Source: Mauremys mutica
Lineage: Eukaryota; Chordata; Testudines; Geoemydidae
DNA: 64,000 nt
Assembly: GCF_020497125.1 (NCBI RefSeq)
Contig: NC_059075.1
Span: forward strand, 29,052,003 to 29,116,002
Direction of reading: 5' to 3'
Positions 24,826 to 38,191 of the stretch are shown here, one piece after another; position 1 is the stretch's first letter; every line of letters starts with the position of its first letter. The position numbers were made by a program, and so were the translations under genes. The notes beneath the pieces were generated by a model. The model worked only from the letters and a program-made list of their open reading frames with translations. It ran no database searches and had not been told where the DNA came from.

Positions 24826-26000
24826 AGTGTCATTAAAATATTAAACCCAGCCCAGCAAAATTCTGATTTTAATGAACAGTTTTGAGCTAGAGGCTAATTT
24901 GATATAAGAGCACGTATCAGGGAAATCTCAGATTTACATTTTAGCAGAGACTGGCCTCCAAAAGAATTTCAAGCAAATACATTGTTACTTTAATAGAGGG
25001 ATGATGTTATTCTTTCACCTTGCACCAGGCACTGCAGGGATGAACACATCTACCACCTGATAAGATTTCTGAAGTGAGACTTAATGGTGCAGAACTGTGG
25101 CACGGTAGGAAGGATGGGTGGGTCAACATAAACTCATGCCACTAGAAAGTCCCGGTAGCGATAATTAAATTGAGAGAATATATTTTGCCAAAGGCTGGTC
25201 TAACGAGAAGACCTAAACAGTGATTTCTAAGTATAAGCAGAATGCTAAACCAAAAAAAAGCCATTTCACTTTGGGTAACACAGCTGTGAATTATAGACTT
25301 ATGTTGATGAGCGGTGTTCGTATTTTACAAAACAAAATTAACATCCTATTTTCTCCAGAATATATTTCCTTTACTCTGGGGATTGACAGCTCCAAGAAAT
25401 GGTAACAGGATTCAGAGACTTTAACATCTAGAGCTAAAACCCAGCCCAGGAAACAGTACTCACAGGGTATGGTGCAATTAGCTTGGTGACCTTAAACCAT
25501 GGATCAGGTTTCCACATGACAAAAACCACCATCTCCATTGGCACTAAATTCTGCCCTTGCTGGCAGATCCAGCAGAGACAATAAAGACTGAATAGGCGAA
25601 GAGGCCAAACTCCTTGTAACCACATGTGGTTCTTACCCTATTCTAAACGGAATCTCCACCCCCAGTATTTAGCCCAGACTGACCCCCCTTCCTGATGTTT
25701 GATATTATTGGCAACTCAGATTACAACCAAACAGATGCTTCAGGTTAAGATTTATCCCCATGCTTGTTTTTTCCCCCCTGTGGTTTTCTGTACAAGACCT
25801 CTCTGTTCCAGACCCTACTTTTCTCTTCTGGGGAGGTGGGGGGGACGGGACTCTAGGCCTGTTGATATCCTGGTTGGAGCAAATAAGAGCCACCTACTAG
25901 TATAATTCAGCAGTTATTTCACTGCACCATCATGAAGTGTTCAAGCACCTGCCATTAGGATGCCACAACGGGGGAGCCTTACTCCCTGTGTAAGGTCCGA

Positions 26001-26204
26001 GGGCCAGATTTGTAAAGGTATTTAGCTCCTGAAAGATGCAAATAGCATGCAGTGAGATTTTCCAAAGCACCTAAGCAGGTTAGAGGCATAACTCCCATGA
26101 AAGCTATGGAAATTAGGTGCCTAACCTGCTTAAGCAGTTTTGGGGACCCTACTGGGCACCTAACTGCATCTTTTGTTACCTAATTAGCTTTGAAAATCTG
26201 GCCC
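26001..26204. mobile_element. MITE with GGGCCAGATTT termini
   Basis: Inverted ends GGGCCAGATTTGTAAAGGT and the complement of GCTTTGAAAATCTGGCCC. The arms continue imperfectly (GCACCTAA...TTAGGTGCC), making the element almost wholly palindromic. Related ends occur at 29920-30077. Confidence 0.65.
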
Positions 26205-26493
26205 CTAGTCTCTGACTTCCTAGGGATGATCTCTCCAGGACATATTGACGAGGCACTTTGTGAGGAAACTTGCATGTTATATCTGTTATGAGTATGGAAT
26301 ACTTTGGTCTCCAGAGCTTTCAACCTGTCCGCTCCCACCAGCACTAAATTCACTTAACACTGAATATTTTCTTTTGCAAACTATACTTCTACCTAGAGAT
26401 GGTCCAAGGTGATTGCACTGGCATCTGGTTCAAGTTTAGGCTAGTGATTGAAGTTTGGTTGACACATTACGATTCAGCTTTAGATTCAGTTGT

Positions 26494-26777
26494 GAGTTTG
26501 TCTACATGAACAATTAGTGTGCGAAAAGCTGGGGTGTAAATCCACCTCGCACTAGCCTGTCACACACTAACTGCCTGTGTGGACCCTGCTGCAATGCACT
26601 GAAGGTTCCCTAGTGTGCCTTGATCTACTTCTGTTGCAAAGCAGGGTAGATCAAAGCACACTAGGGGAACTTCTAGTGCGTGGCAGCAGGATCCACATGG
26701 ACAGTTAGTGTACAGTAGGCTAGCACAGGGTAGGTTTATACCCCAGCTTCCCATGTATTGTTCGTATAGACAAGCCC
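26494..26777. mobile_element. Fold-back MITE, Harbinger-like ends
   Basis: Long imperfect inverted arms extend over nearly the whole element: TTTGTCTACATGAACAAT at the left pairs with ATTGTTCGTATAGACAAG at the right, and AGCTGGGGTGTAAATCCACC with the complementary block near 26732-26751. GGGCTTGTCTACA-type termini recur at 33743-34002. Confidence 0.65.
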
Positions 26778-29700
26778 TGGGACAAAAACTTGTCAAATTT
26801 TTTACTTGGGTGGAAGATACATCATTATTTATTGCATTATTGATCTTAAGTGCATGGCAGATGATAGAAAAAGCAGAGAGTACAACTACATAATTTGAAA
26901 AAATCCCAGGTGAACAGTATTAAAAATATGGAGTGTGCCTTTAAAACAGCAAAGGATAGTGGGAATTCTTTTTCCATACAAAAAGCCCTCAAAAGGTTCA
27001 GATTCAAATTCTTCTCTCACTTACAGGGATGTGAATGCAGAATATCTTGTACTGGAATACACTCAGAATCACATCACTGAAGTTGGACTAGATTTGGTGT
27101 GGATTTACACTGGTATAAACAGAGTGGAAATTTTTGTCTTCAGGCTTTACTTTGGGTTAAGCCTAGAACTGGAAACACTAGGCTGAAAGCTGCTCTATAC
27201 TGCAAACAGGCAGTGATACAGATCAGCCTATAGAAAGTCTGGTACAGAGGCCTGAGACCGTCAAGCAAAAATGGCATATTAAATAAAACCTGAGCACCAC
27301 CACGTATTTGGGTCTCATGTGTTATAGAAAAAAACTATTTTACAAGTGTTTTAGAATTTTAAAAAATGTTTTTAGCATCAAACTTTGGTATCCTTCCACC
27401 TGTAAAGGCAGGTGCCTTAATTATTATGAGTCCAACTGTATAGGATACAGAAGAAGTTATAAATAGCTCTAAAGTTGACCCATAATGGCTTTTTCATACA
27501 TAAAAATGCCATGCATTCAAAGTCCTTTATTTGAGGATCTTCAAGGGTGAGAAGTTGGGTCTCATTTGGAAGATGCAAAGTTTTCCCCTCAGTAGCATAA
27601 GGCTCCCTTTCTATCCTTGCAGGGCTATAAGATATTAGACATTTTATGTATAGAACAGCTGTCTCAGGCCCAGGACAGAATGCTGCTAATCCTCACCTCA
27701 GCAGGAGGAAATTCCGTATTTGGTGGGGAAAGAGGAAAGATTTCTCAGGCAGGTGGATTCAGAATAAACGGCAGCAGCTTGAACTGTTCAGGCCTTTGGG
27801 ATTTTCTGCTGAATCCTAGGGAGATGGATTAGTGGGCAGGCAGCAGATGAGGCCATGAAAGGTACATGACAATACATTTATCATGTGGTTCTGCAATTGA
27901 TCATGTGGCTAACATCTCCACATTTATGGGGTTTGTGTAACACTATCTCTCTATCTAAAAGCCTTGTTAGTTCATGTTGTCCATCACCTTCCCTGTTCAG
28001 GATTGTTCGGTACAGTAGAATTTGAAGTGTTTTGTGCAGTCCAGTTTATAATTAGTCAAGTGATAAGTCACCCCCTTCTTTACAGCTATTAGGATCTTAC
28101 AGATGATTTTTTTTAAATCTTTGGTAGCAGCTAAATCCATATTCATAAAACTTATTTTATCTTGAAAATGCAGCTTTTTATAAATTTTACATTATTTTGG
28201 AGGTAGGAACATAGGGCCTGATTGTGCACCGCTAAAGTCATGGGAGTTCTGTTATCAATGGCAGAAGATGCAGTCTTCAACCATTTTCAGATTGAATAAC
28301 CCCGACAGAAGGTGTATCGAGCATTAAACTGATTCTATACTGGAACTATACTCTTTCTGCTTTGAGGTATATATTTCAGTGACTTGGATCAAATGTCTGT
28401 CTTTTTACTAAAGTTACTTGGCTAAGATGAAGGTGTTTGTTCCCCTGTGTGAATGACAGTCCATTTGTTCACGCATTTCACTCTACTGATTAAGAAGTTA
28501 AAACTCTTCAGTGAAGTTATTGATGAGTAATCCCGAGGCTGTCTAACAAGGCCAGCAATGGAGTGCCTCATTTCGACAATTCAGGAGATACTTCTTAATT
28601 GGCACAAATCCCTGTGGAAAAAGAAAGGAAGCACCTGCTCTGTTCACAGGACCCCCACCCCTGGAAAGCATTATTTAAAAAAAAAATTGTAAAAAGCATG
28701 TATTTAAAATAACTATATAAGGGTAATTTTTAAGCAGCTATCATAGAGCAGGGAAGCTCTGATAATAATATCAACATAATCTCTCCAATAACAATTTCTC
28801 AAATAACAGTAATTTATGACAGTTACAATTATTGCTGTCACTAATAACTTCATATTTATACTAGTAAATATCATGTTATAATTAAATATATATCCTGGCA
28901 AGTAATAATGAGCCATTAAACAATGCAGTATTTTACATCTCTGAAGTGCAGCTTTAAAATGGACTAGTGTTTCATCAGTCCATGGGTTAGAATTGCTTTA
29001 CACTGAATCTCTTCCTTGGAAAACACCCCAGTTAAGCAGGGCATTTACCAGGGAGTTGGTGGAGCAAATTCTATTGTACTGCCACTGGGGTTACATTGCA
29101 CACCTTCCTTTCAGGCTGGAAGCAGTATTTAATCTTATTTTATAGCCCATATTTAAGGAAATGACTTTATCAATGGAGCAAAGCAAAGGTCAGACTCTTA
29201 GTTTATCTTGGCAGGCTTTGGACACGGTACAATAGCTCAGCCTATTAGGGCCTGATCCTGCAATGTGCTGATTCTCTTCAATTTCTATTGATTTCAGTGG
29301 GAGGTAAGGGTGATCAGCACCTCTACAAAAGCTCTCAGATGCTTGAAGATGCTCTGGTTTTTAGATAAGAATGGTTGGTGGGAATCCTGGGGGTGTGCAG
29401 AGGTAGAGCAGTCACTGCCTACATTCTTTCTTCTACAACCCTGGGCCTATGCAGTACCCAGTTTCTCGACCTTAAAATGTTCATGGAGGTAGCTACTTTT
29501 AAATGGAAAATAAAGACTTTATATCGGGGCTTTTGGCATGGTGCAATGGCTTGATATTTTAATATGATTCAATTGCTGTTTTAACTATACTAGGTTTTAT
29601 GGACTTGCATATGAAACCATTAACAGATAGGTGCCATGGAAATACAATGTAATACTATTAGGATTAATTACATCTCTGGTTCATTGAACATTTCAGGTTT

Positions 29701-29849
29701 CACGTCCATTTCACTGTAGCTGGTTTGTCATTTAGCTGCATTTCTCTTAGCTAAAATATAGAAAAATTACTTTAGATGGTACCTGAATGCACTTTGGAAA
29801 AGTATCTTGAATGTGCTATGCATTGGCATTGTTAACTGGCCACTTTTAG

Positions 29850-30180
29850 AGAGATGTGAGGTAGGAAAGTGCTATTCTCCCCATTTTACAGGTGGGGAAT
29901 TGAGGCCCAGAGAGACTAAGGCCAACTTTTAAAGGTATTTAGACACCTAACAATGCAGATAGTGGGATTTTCAAAGGGATTTTGAAACCAATGGGAGTGA
30001 GGACCTCGGTGCTTTTGAAAATCACACTAAATGCCTAACTGAATCTTTAGGCAAATAATACATTTAAAAGTTGGCCCTACATAATCTGTTCAAGGTCATA
30101 CAGGAGGTCTGTGGCAACAGAGGGACTTGAACCAGGGTTTTCAAAGTCCCAGGCTAGCATGTAAACCACAGAACACAGCA
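29850..30180 (-). repeat. MIR-like SINE split by a MITE
   Basis: On the + strand CCCCATTTTACAGGTGGGGA (29880-29899) and CTGTTCAAGGTCATACAGGAGG (30087-30108) with GACTTGAACCAGGG (30124-30137) are the reversed 3' and middle parts of a MIR-like SINE. They are separated by the MITE at 29920-30077. Confidence 0.6.
29920..30077. mobile_element. Small MITE inserted in a MIR-like SINE
   Basis: Inverted ends GGCCAACTTTTAAAGGTATTTAG and the complement of AATACATTTAAAAGTTGGCC. No transposase. It interrupts the SINE described at 29850-30180. Confidence 0.65.
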
Positions 30181-30601
30181 ATGTGTTTTGGAGGTTGTTC
30201 ATTACTGAGCAATGCCTATTACTGCAATTCAGAGTCTGGAGTAAGTGTTCTGGGCCGGAGTAGCCATTGTGCACACCTGATTGCATGATACAGGGAGCAT
30301 GAGGCCTACTATCTTCACCCATGCCTTTTGCTATCTGCACAGCAAAGCTCAGTTGCTCCTGAGGAGTGAGTACAGAGCACCACTTCAGACCTTCCTGCTG
30401 TTTTGTTACAGTAAATTGTACACAAAGCCCCAGCGTCCTGGTTATGCAATTGCTTTTGCCTCATAATTGGGCTGAATTGAGTCGATAGTGTGGGGTGCTG
30501 ATTTCTGGTACCACTATACAGTGTAAGAAAAACAAAGACGTCATTGAACTACAGCAAGCCATGCATGTCTCTAAAAACTTACAGCGTTCTAATCTCTAGT
30601 T

Positions 30602-30912
30602 CAGGGGTCGGCAACCTTTCAGAAGTGCTGTGCCGAGTCTTCATTTATTCACTCTGATTTAAGATTTCGCGTGCCAGTAATACATTTTAACATTTTTAGA
30701 AGGTGTCTTTGTATAAGTTTATAATATATAACTAAACTATTGTTGTATGTAAAGTAAATAAGGTTTTTTAAATGTTTAAGAAGCGTCACTTAAAATTAAA
30801 TTAAAACGCAGAGCCCCCTGGACTGGTGGCCAGGACCCAGGCAGTGTGAGCGCCACTGAAAATCAGCTCGTGTGCCGCCTTTGGCACGCGTGCCATAGGT
30901 TGCCTACCCCTG
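30602..30912. mobile_element. hAT MITE, 311 bp
   Basis: Ends CAGGGGTCGGCAACC and GGTTGCCTACCCCTG form the terminal inverted repeat. The flanking 8-bp repeats, CTCTAGTT (30594-30601) and CTCTAGTC (30913-30920), differ at one base. The centre is AT-rich and non-coding. Confidence 0.88.
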
Positions 30913-32169
30913 CTCTAGTCAATGTATAGATGCAACTGGATATGTGGGGGGTAATATGGATACGTGCTAAAGTGGGAAAGATCTCTAGGAAAGCTCCTCT
31001 CCTGTCAGCAGTGATCTCTAATTTGGAGATGAACCTCTGTCTCTTCCATTATTGTTCTTATTCTTTCATATTTGTTAAGTGCCACGGTGTCTAGTGCTGT
31101 GCAGAAAACAGAGATGCTTCCCCAGGGAGCTTACCTGCAGTCTAAAAATATGTCTCCACACAATGATTTGTATCAAGAAGCCTACTTCTAAAAAGCCACT
31201 TCCTGTCTTAAAATTGTTCCTGTCTATAATGAGTCGTGTGAGGTCTCAGTCCAATTCACAGTGGACAGGTGGCATGCCATGGAAATCACCAAAACAGCTG
31301 GCACTCATTTTCACCCTCGTTAGCAATCTCATCAGAGAGGCCCAGGACTGAAAATAGCAGGGAGACTGAACTAGCCTCTCACAGAGGTGATCCCCAAGCA
31401 GAGCTGGGGCGCACTGTCAGGACAACGTAGGGAAACTTGAACTACAGTTACCCATGCAGTACTGGTTCTGTGAACAGTGAGGATCAGCCTCCCAGGCTGT
31501 CAGTCTGGCACCTTTCACATGCGTTAAATTTATCCTTTAAAAAATTGTGTGTGCACCTCCGTGTATTGTTGTGTTTATTTTTAGATCCTGCCTAGGGGAC
31601 TTGTGCTGACAAAAATAGAACTGGGAAAATATATAAATACAACTGTTTGCTGAATAGTGACTTGTGGTAACACGTTAATACATTTTTAGGAAGCAAAGAG
31701 CCAAAATTACAATTGCATGTTTAGTGAGAAGGTTTTAATGGCTCTTCTTCATTATGCTCTTCTCACTTCTGTGGCGTGAACAATGCCCATAGTTTGATGG
31801 GATCACAGGATAATACCATCCATTGATTCTCAGTAGTGAAGAGGGGTATATGCGTTTTCCTAGTATGTGACTTGCCATTTAAATATGAGAATGTGTATGC
31901 GTGCAATGAAGTAGATGGCACTGTATGTGCTACCTCATGTACTATATCTCAGTTGCTTTACTGTTCTAAAGCACTGAGAATTACTGTCCCTGGGTCAGCA
32001 ATGTGTTACTGTTCTTTTGCATTAATACTGTTACCCAACTGTTGTGTTTATCTAATAGTTAAGTGCCAGGAAAGTCAGAAAAATAAGGAAAAAAGAGTTT
32101 ATTAAAAGTAATAATACTTAACCCAGGCAGGTACATAGATCAATAGAAAGCACGTACACAATGGGGTGA

Positions 32170-33225
32170 ACATCATTTATCCTCATTTTACAAATGGGGA
32201 AAATAATAAGAATACCTACCTCTTCTATCGTACCTTTGATCAGTAGCTCTCAAAGCATTCTACAGCAGAGATAAGTATCATTATCTCCATTTTACAGATG
32301 GAGAAACTGAGACACAGGGTTTGGCTACACTTGCAGCTGTACAGCGCTGGGAGTTAAAGCTGTCTTCGTACAGCTGTGTAGGGAAAGCGCTGCAGTGTGG
32401 CCACACTGACAGCTACCAGCGCTGCAGTGTGGCCACATTTGCAGCATTTGCAGCAGTGTTGGAAGTGGTGCATTATGGGCAGCTATCCCAGTGTTCAAGT
32501 GGCTGCAACATGCTTTTCAAAAGAGGGAGGTGGGGTGGAGTGTGACAGGGAGCGTGGGGGAGACAGAGAGAGTGGATTTTTGGAGCTGACACTGTATCAG
32601 TTCCCTGCCTTGCAGCACCAACCTTCAATCATTTTAAAAGTTTCGACCCCTTCCCCCACGCCTCTCTCATTCACTAAATGCAAATAGCCTTCAGACCAGA
32701 TAAGCAGCTGCTCCAAAACGGACCTCCCCTCCCCTGCTCCGGGCTGCTTCTCTCCTCAAGCAAACACTAGCTGTGGAGATTCATCCCCCTGCCTGCCTCT
32801 GCTCGAGCAAACAGGAGCTGTGTTTGTTTTTTAGATAAGCAGCTCCGGGAGCCCCGAGTTCACAACAAAACAAAGAGAGGCATCACAACAAAACAAAGAG
32901 AGTTATCTTTACTTAAAAAGCATTATGGAAAGGTTCCGGAGGTCAGTTACAGCGTAGTAAGATTAATCACTGTTTACACTGGCACCCCAGCGCTGTTCTC
33001 TTTATTCCTCTCGTCGAGGTGGAGTACAGCCAGCGCTGTAGCCTGGGAGATACAGCGCTATATGTGCCTTGCCCGTGTGGACGGGGAGTAAGTTACAGCG
33101 CTGTAAAGCCACCACCAGTGCTGTAACTCTCAAGTGTAGCCAAGCCCACAGAGAGGCAGAACTGGAAATAGAACCTAGGTAACTTGAGTCCAGTACTCTA
33201 TCCACTAGGCAATGCTGCCTAAGTA
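32170..33225 (-). repeat. MIR-like SINE interrupted by a Harbinger-like element
   Basis: CCTCATTTTACAAATGGGG and CATTTTACAGATGGAGAAACTGAG (to 32316) are followed, after the insertion, by GAGAGGCAGAACTGG...AACCTAGGTAACTTGAGTCCAGTACTC (33151-33210). Joined in order they give a normal reversed MIR-like layout. Confidence 0.65.
32317..33147. mobile_element. Harbinger-like MITE, 831 bp
   Basis: Ends GGGTTTGGCTACACTTGCAG and CTCAAGTGTAGCCAAGCCC form inverted repeats. A 3-bp repeat, ACA, flanks it (32314-32316 and 33148-33150). AGCGCTG motifs recur inside. A three-base target duplication suggests PIF/Harbinger, although that group favours TWA. A sister copy lies at 55702-56405. Confidence 0.7.
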
Positions 33226-33412
33226 ATGAGAGATTAAAGTTTGCATTTTGAAACTTGGGGGCTAAAGTTAAGTTCCTATACCCATATTCAGGCACTAAAA
33301 TAAAAATGTCATTAATTTTTCAGGTTACTGCATGCCCTGAACTTCCGGAAACCAGGCCACTTTTATTTACATGCCTGAATTCAAATTTAAGAGCAAAACA
33401 TCAGGCATTTTT

Positions 33413-33501
33413 GGCCTGATTTTGAAGGGCCCTGGATACCTGTTGGTCTGATTGATTTCCATGAGAGCTGCTGAGTTTTCAGCACTTCTGAAAATCAGGC
33501 C
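33413..33501. mobile_element. Short MITE with GGCCTGATTTT ends
   Basis: An 89-bp palindromic element, ends GGCCTGATTTTGAA and TTCTGAAAATCAGGCC. Worn relatives are at about 1245-1330 and 63246-63335. Confidence 0.6.
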
Positions 33502-33742
33502 ACCAAGTTGGAAATTTTAATCTAAATAACTTGATTACACAGCAAGTCAATGACAGAGCAGATAACAAAACACTGATCTGATTCCCACGGCCTACGCACT
33601 GGACCAACCTGTCCCCTCTCTGCAGTACCCTGTACCAAACATAGTGTCACCATTGCATTACTCCAGTTTTACACTGATGCAACCATGATGGAAAACTGGG
33701 TAATACAGTGATAAATCAGGCCCATAGTCTTCATTAGACTTA

Positions 33743-34002
33743 GGGCTAGTCTACACTGGTAACGCTTTAACATGGCTTGTGTGATCGCGGTGCAGCATTG
33801 GGAGAGAGCTCTCCCAGTGCTCTAAAAAAACCACCTCCATGAGGGGCATAGTTACCAGTGCTGGGAGCACGGCTCCCAATGCTGGGGCACTGTCTACACT
33901 GGCACTTTACAGCGCTGTAACTTGCTGCACTCAGGAGGGTGTTTTTTCACACCCCTGAGCAAGAAAGTTGCAGCGCTGTAAATTGCCAGTGTAGACAAGC
34001 CC
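33743..34002. mobile_element. Harbinger-like MITE, 260 bp
   Basis: Ends GGGCTAGTCTACACTGG and CCAGTGTAGACAAGCCC, with TTA repeated on both sides (33740-33742 and 34003-34005). TTA is the preferred target of PIF/Harbinger transposases. AGCGCTGTAA occurs inside near both halves. Confidence 0.8.
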
Positions 34003-34924
34003 TTACTAAAGCTATTGTATTTCTGTGATGAGGCAACTGAATCCTGGCTCTGAACTTTGCTGATGTACATTCTAATTTGTTCTGGACAGCAATCAGTGGG
34101 GAGTGATCTAATCAGGAGAAAAGCCGAGGCGGTCCAGTTGCTGAGAGAGAATTTGATGGATAGGTATGGACTATTCTCAGCGAGAGCCTGCTGATTAGGA
34201 AAGTGTCTGACGGAGGAAGATCTGGGGGTTATAGCTGATAGCGAACTCAACATGAACATCCATTGTGAAATTGCCGAAGATAAATGCCATAGCAGAATAT
34301 AAACACAGAAGTACAATATTATGTGACCCTCCCTAAAAGTCACTTCTTCCATGAGGCCTATATTCCATAATACTTCCCCAAACAGTTTGCTGGAAAATGG
34401 CCTTCACTTCACTCTCCCCACAAATCACCTCAAAACCAGCAAAATTACCCATCAAACCCCAGAACTGGAAACTAACAAGAGACGTGGGGCCATATTCAGC
34501 TACTCTTAAGTGCACTGAGTAACACCTCACTCCTCAACTAGTTCCCCTAGTTTCAATCACTACCCAACATGAGTAAGGGAGGCAGAATCTGACCCTTACA
34601 TTGTAAGCTCCTCGGTACTATACTATCCGTATTGTAATACATCCATAAGGACAAAAGATAATCTGAACGGAAATAAAATCTTACTCTCCAGTAATTCTAA
34701 AACAGATTAAATAGTCACCATAATTGCCTAGCACCAGACCCACCGTACACCAGGCAAGGCAACACATTACTTCCTTCTGTCTGGTCTAGGCATTTATACT
34801 GTGATCACTGTCATGGGATCAGAGTCCCTATTTGCATCTAGGCCCCAAGTCAGTAGAAGTTTTCTGCCTCCACTCCTGTAATGTAATTATGGACAAATAC
34901 AATGTTTGCCTCTCAATGACAAGG

Positions 34925-35145
34925 GGAGGCCGTGAGGTTCAGAATATAGGACGCTGGCTGTGAGTCAGAAGACATTGGATCTGTTTCCTTGTTTTGCTTC
35001 TAACCTGCTGTATGACTTTGGGCAAGTCACTTCACCTCTCTGTGCCTCCGTTATCTCCTCTGTAAAACGGGGCTAATGATCCTTAACCTTTGTTTGTAGA
35101 GGGCTTTCAGATCTACAGATGAAAAGCGCTATACAACCATATATC
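34925..35145 (+). repeat. MIR-like SINE
   Basis: The MIR order is clear: GTGAGTCAGAAGACATTGG, CTGTATGACTTTGGGCAAGT, CACTTCACCTCTCTGTGCC, TCCTCTGTAAAACGGGGCTA, GAAAAGCGCTATACAACC. Confidence 0.75.
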
Positions 35146-35554
35146 ACAGCAATATGGGGGTTTACTGAAATGTGTGGTTAAACCTGAATCCAAACATCTT
35201 TGGGATTCGTCAACCTCTAGAATACAGTTTTTACTAGTTTCCATGTCTCTGCACTCCCCCCGTTCAGGATACTACATGCATCTGTGACTCTTCACCCAGC
35301 ACTTACAGTCCCACTTCTTCCAATCTTATGCTGAACTATTCACCTCCTTCCTTGCTGTTTGCAATACTCCTGCAGAACCACTCCTTTCAGACCCCTCTTG
35401 CAAGCTCCACTTCCTGGAACTAAGCATGTTCCTCACTTGAAAATATTTTTAGAAAGAAAAAATAAAAGCCAAAGAAAAAAGGGAAAACGGAGAGTGCAGA
35501 AAAACATCTACAGTTCAAAGTCATGGGGATAGGACTTTCTCAAGCATCATCCCC

Positions 35555-35600
35555 ATGGGACAGGGGCAAGACCCTTGGGGGACAGGGGCAAGACCCTTGG
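35555..35600 (+). repeat. Short tandem duplication
   Basis: GGGACAGGGGCAAGACCCTTGG occurs twice with a few intervening bases (about 35557-35600). A local duplication inside a GC-rich patch of intron 2. Confidence 0.6.
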
Positions 35601-36729
35601 CGGGGAAAGGGCGGGGCATTGGGGGTCCAGTTACCAGCAATTAGAAAGGTGGCAACTCTAAGCACAGTGTAACAAACAGAAGTATCTCCTGCAAATTTCC
35701 ACCAGTTGTATTTAAACAAGCATTACCAGGACATTTCCTGGTCAAGAAATCAGGCTGTAAATCTCACCAGGACAGACTTTCTGGTGAACTTGTCACTATT
35801 TCCTGGCTATGGTTGGGTTGGACATATAGTATGAATAGTCCATCTCATGGGATTTCTGATTTGGCTTCAGTCCAAATCTACAGAAAGTTCAGAGGTGTGT
35901 GATAAAGTAAAGAAAGAAAAATGAACATTTTTGAATCTCACAAAAGTTTGGCTTTGGTTGGGTTCAAATTTTGAGATAAGTTTAGTCTGGTTCTTATTTT
36001 ATCTGAACTTGTTTGTTGCAAAGCTCACCCAGTAGCATCCATACCCCAGAGATGAGCATAGCTGGCAGGATGATGATGCATGGTGATATTTCCGATTTGC
36101 AGGATTCCTCTGGGCTGGCTGCTTCCCCAACTGCCATGTTCTTGATCATATAATCTTGGGGAGTGGGCTCAAGTGAAGCAGAGTTATGACACTATGATGC
36201 TGAGGATTCACAATTGCCGAAATCCTTGCCATGATGTTTGGACATGGCTCAGTGGATATGAACCTTTCTGGCGTGGACTTTTATTTTATTGTCTTTTATT
36301 GACCCTTACATCCAAGCCTACTTTATATTCCTGTGCCAGGCGCATCAAATCAGTCCTTCGTGTTAATGATGACAGACACTCAAGAATGGCTTTTTGTTTG
36401 AAATCTGTCTTTTGTCTGCACAACTTGCCCATCTCGCTGTATTGGGGATATTTTATCATTTGATTCAGGGGAGCAGATTCTCTTGCAATCAAAGGTCTCT
36501 CAGAAATTTCATATTTTATTGAGCCCACTGACCTTGAGGCATCTCTTAATATTATTGTAGTGTTCAGAGTCTTTTGCTGTGATTTTGCTGTCTTTTGCTG
36601 TGATTCTGTTTCTTAGCGTGAGAACAGTAATCTGAACACTAGGAACCGAAGAGATCAAATCCTGACTCTTGACACCCCATAGTTCTGACTTCCACTCACT
36701 CCCCTTTTGAACTAGGACTTTTTATTTAA

Positions 36730-36850
36730 ATATCCCTTGCCTCAGTTTCCCCATCTGTAAAATGGGGATTGATAGTATCTGCCTCATACTGATACCATTA
36801 GGATTAATTAGCTAGTGTTTTCAAAATGGTTTGAAGAGAAATACCATGGG
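36730..36850 (+). repeat. MIR-like SINE fragment
   Basis: CTTGCCTCAGTTTCCCCATC and TGTAAAATGGGGATTGATAG, followed by ATTAGGATTAATTAG, are the 3' half of a MIR-like element. Confidence 0.7.
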
Positions 36851-37348
36851 TTATTATTGCCATTTGCAAGTAGTATCCCAGAGCAGTCACCTGCCAGGCT
36901 GTGAAAAGGATTGGAATCTAACAAACCTGGCTGAGCACCTTGTGACATTATCAGCATCACCTTTAGTATTCAATCTGATGTGATTCTGCATGTCTCTCTT
37001 GGCAGATCAAGTGTCGCCTGATGTATTAGGGGGAAAGAACTGTGAAGTGAAGTTGATGAGGTGACACCCTGGACCTGCCAGAAAGGCACTGAAGCACATC
37101 CATTAATATTTTATTACTCGTATCTTAAAAATGGATAATCTTAAACATACATTTAGATGCTTACATCTGAAATATTTTTCTTCAACTTTTCAGCCCACAT
37201 AAAAACACTTTTGGCAAGAAAATAAAAATAAAAAGGAGCAAGAGAAAGTACTTCTCAAATATACTGTAGGTAGGACAAAACCTTACTAAATCCTCTGGAG
37301 TCATTCAGAATGGCACAGAAGCTACAAAACTATTGACAGTAGTTTGAT

Positions 37349-37374
37349 ACACACACACACACAATGGGGGGGGG
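37349..37374 (+). repeat. (AC)n with poly-G run
   Basis: About seven AC units are followed by AATGGGGGGGGG. Simple repeat in intron 2. Confidence 0.8.
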
Positions 37375-38097
37375 TTCCTCCCAATGAGCACATTTAACTC
37401 TAAGATTAATAGGCTTTTTATTTGTTTGTTAAGGGAACAATGGAGTCCACTCTGGTTGTGTGTGTTTGGAGGGGGTTAGCCTTAAAACATATAGATATAT
37501 ATGTATATTTTGAAACGTTTTAGCATTGTTTTCCATGGCCTGCTTTGGTTTGGAAGTGAATGTTTACTTGAGCTTTGATTTAGCCCAGTATAATCCTTCT
37601 TTGAAAGGACTGTGAGATCTTATGAATTAAACAGTTTAGGCTCAGGGGTTCCAAAGCAAAACATGGGTAATACTCCTGCTGTCACAAATTATTTAAAAAA
37701 GTAACACTGGAAGATCTGTATTTGTAACAAATTTCATTCCAGTGCACTTTGTGAAAGGTTGTTTTCCCCCATGTTGGCTGACTTTCTCTGCAAGAGCAAA
37801 TTTGGATACATACTGCATGTTCTTATTACATGAACTTTCCAACCACATTTCTAAATTTTTCCATATAACGAAATACAATAAACAACTCAAGGACTCTTGA
37901 GCTAACATTGAGTCACAGAACGTATTATAACACTGCCATTATTACAAGAGGTTAAATAACCCCAAATAAAAAAAACTGAATCTGAACAGCCCAGATCTTT
38001 GAGGAAGTTCAGGTTTAGATCCAGAGCTGAATTTTGCAGCTTGGAACCAGTTCTGCAAATGTTTATACACCACCTATGGAAATATGAACTATTCTGG

Positions 38098-38174
38098 GCC
38101 TGATCCTCAGCTGATATAAGTCAGCATGGCTTAATGGAGCTATGCCAGTTTACACCAGCTGAGGATCAGGCCCT
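38098..38174. mobile_element. Short palindromic MITE
   Basis: Ends GGGCCTGATCCTCAGCTG and CAGCTGAGGATCAGGCCC are exact inverted copies; the 77-bp element is almost intact. A worn relative sits at about 59065-59145. Confidence 0.75.
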
Positions 38175-38191
38175 TTATTCCTAGACACTCA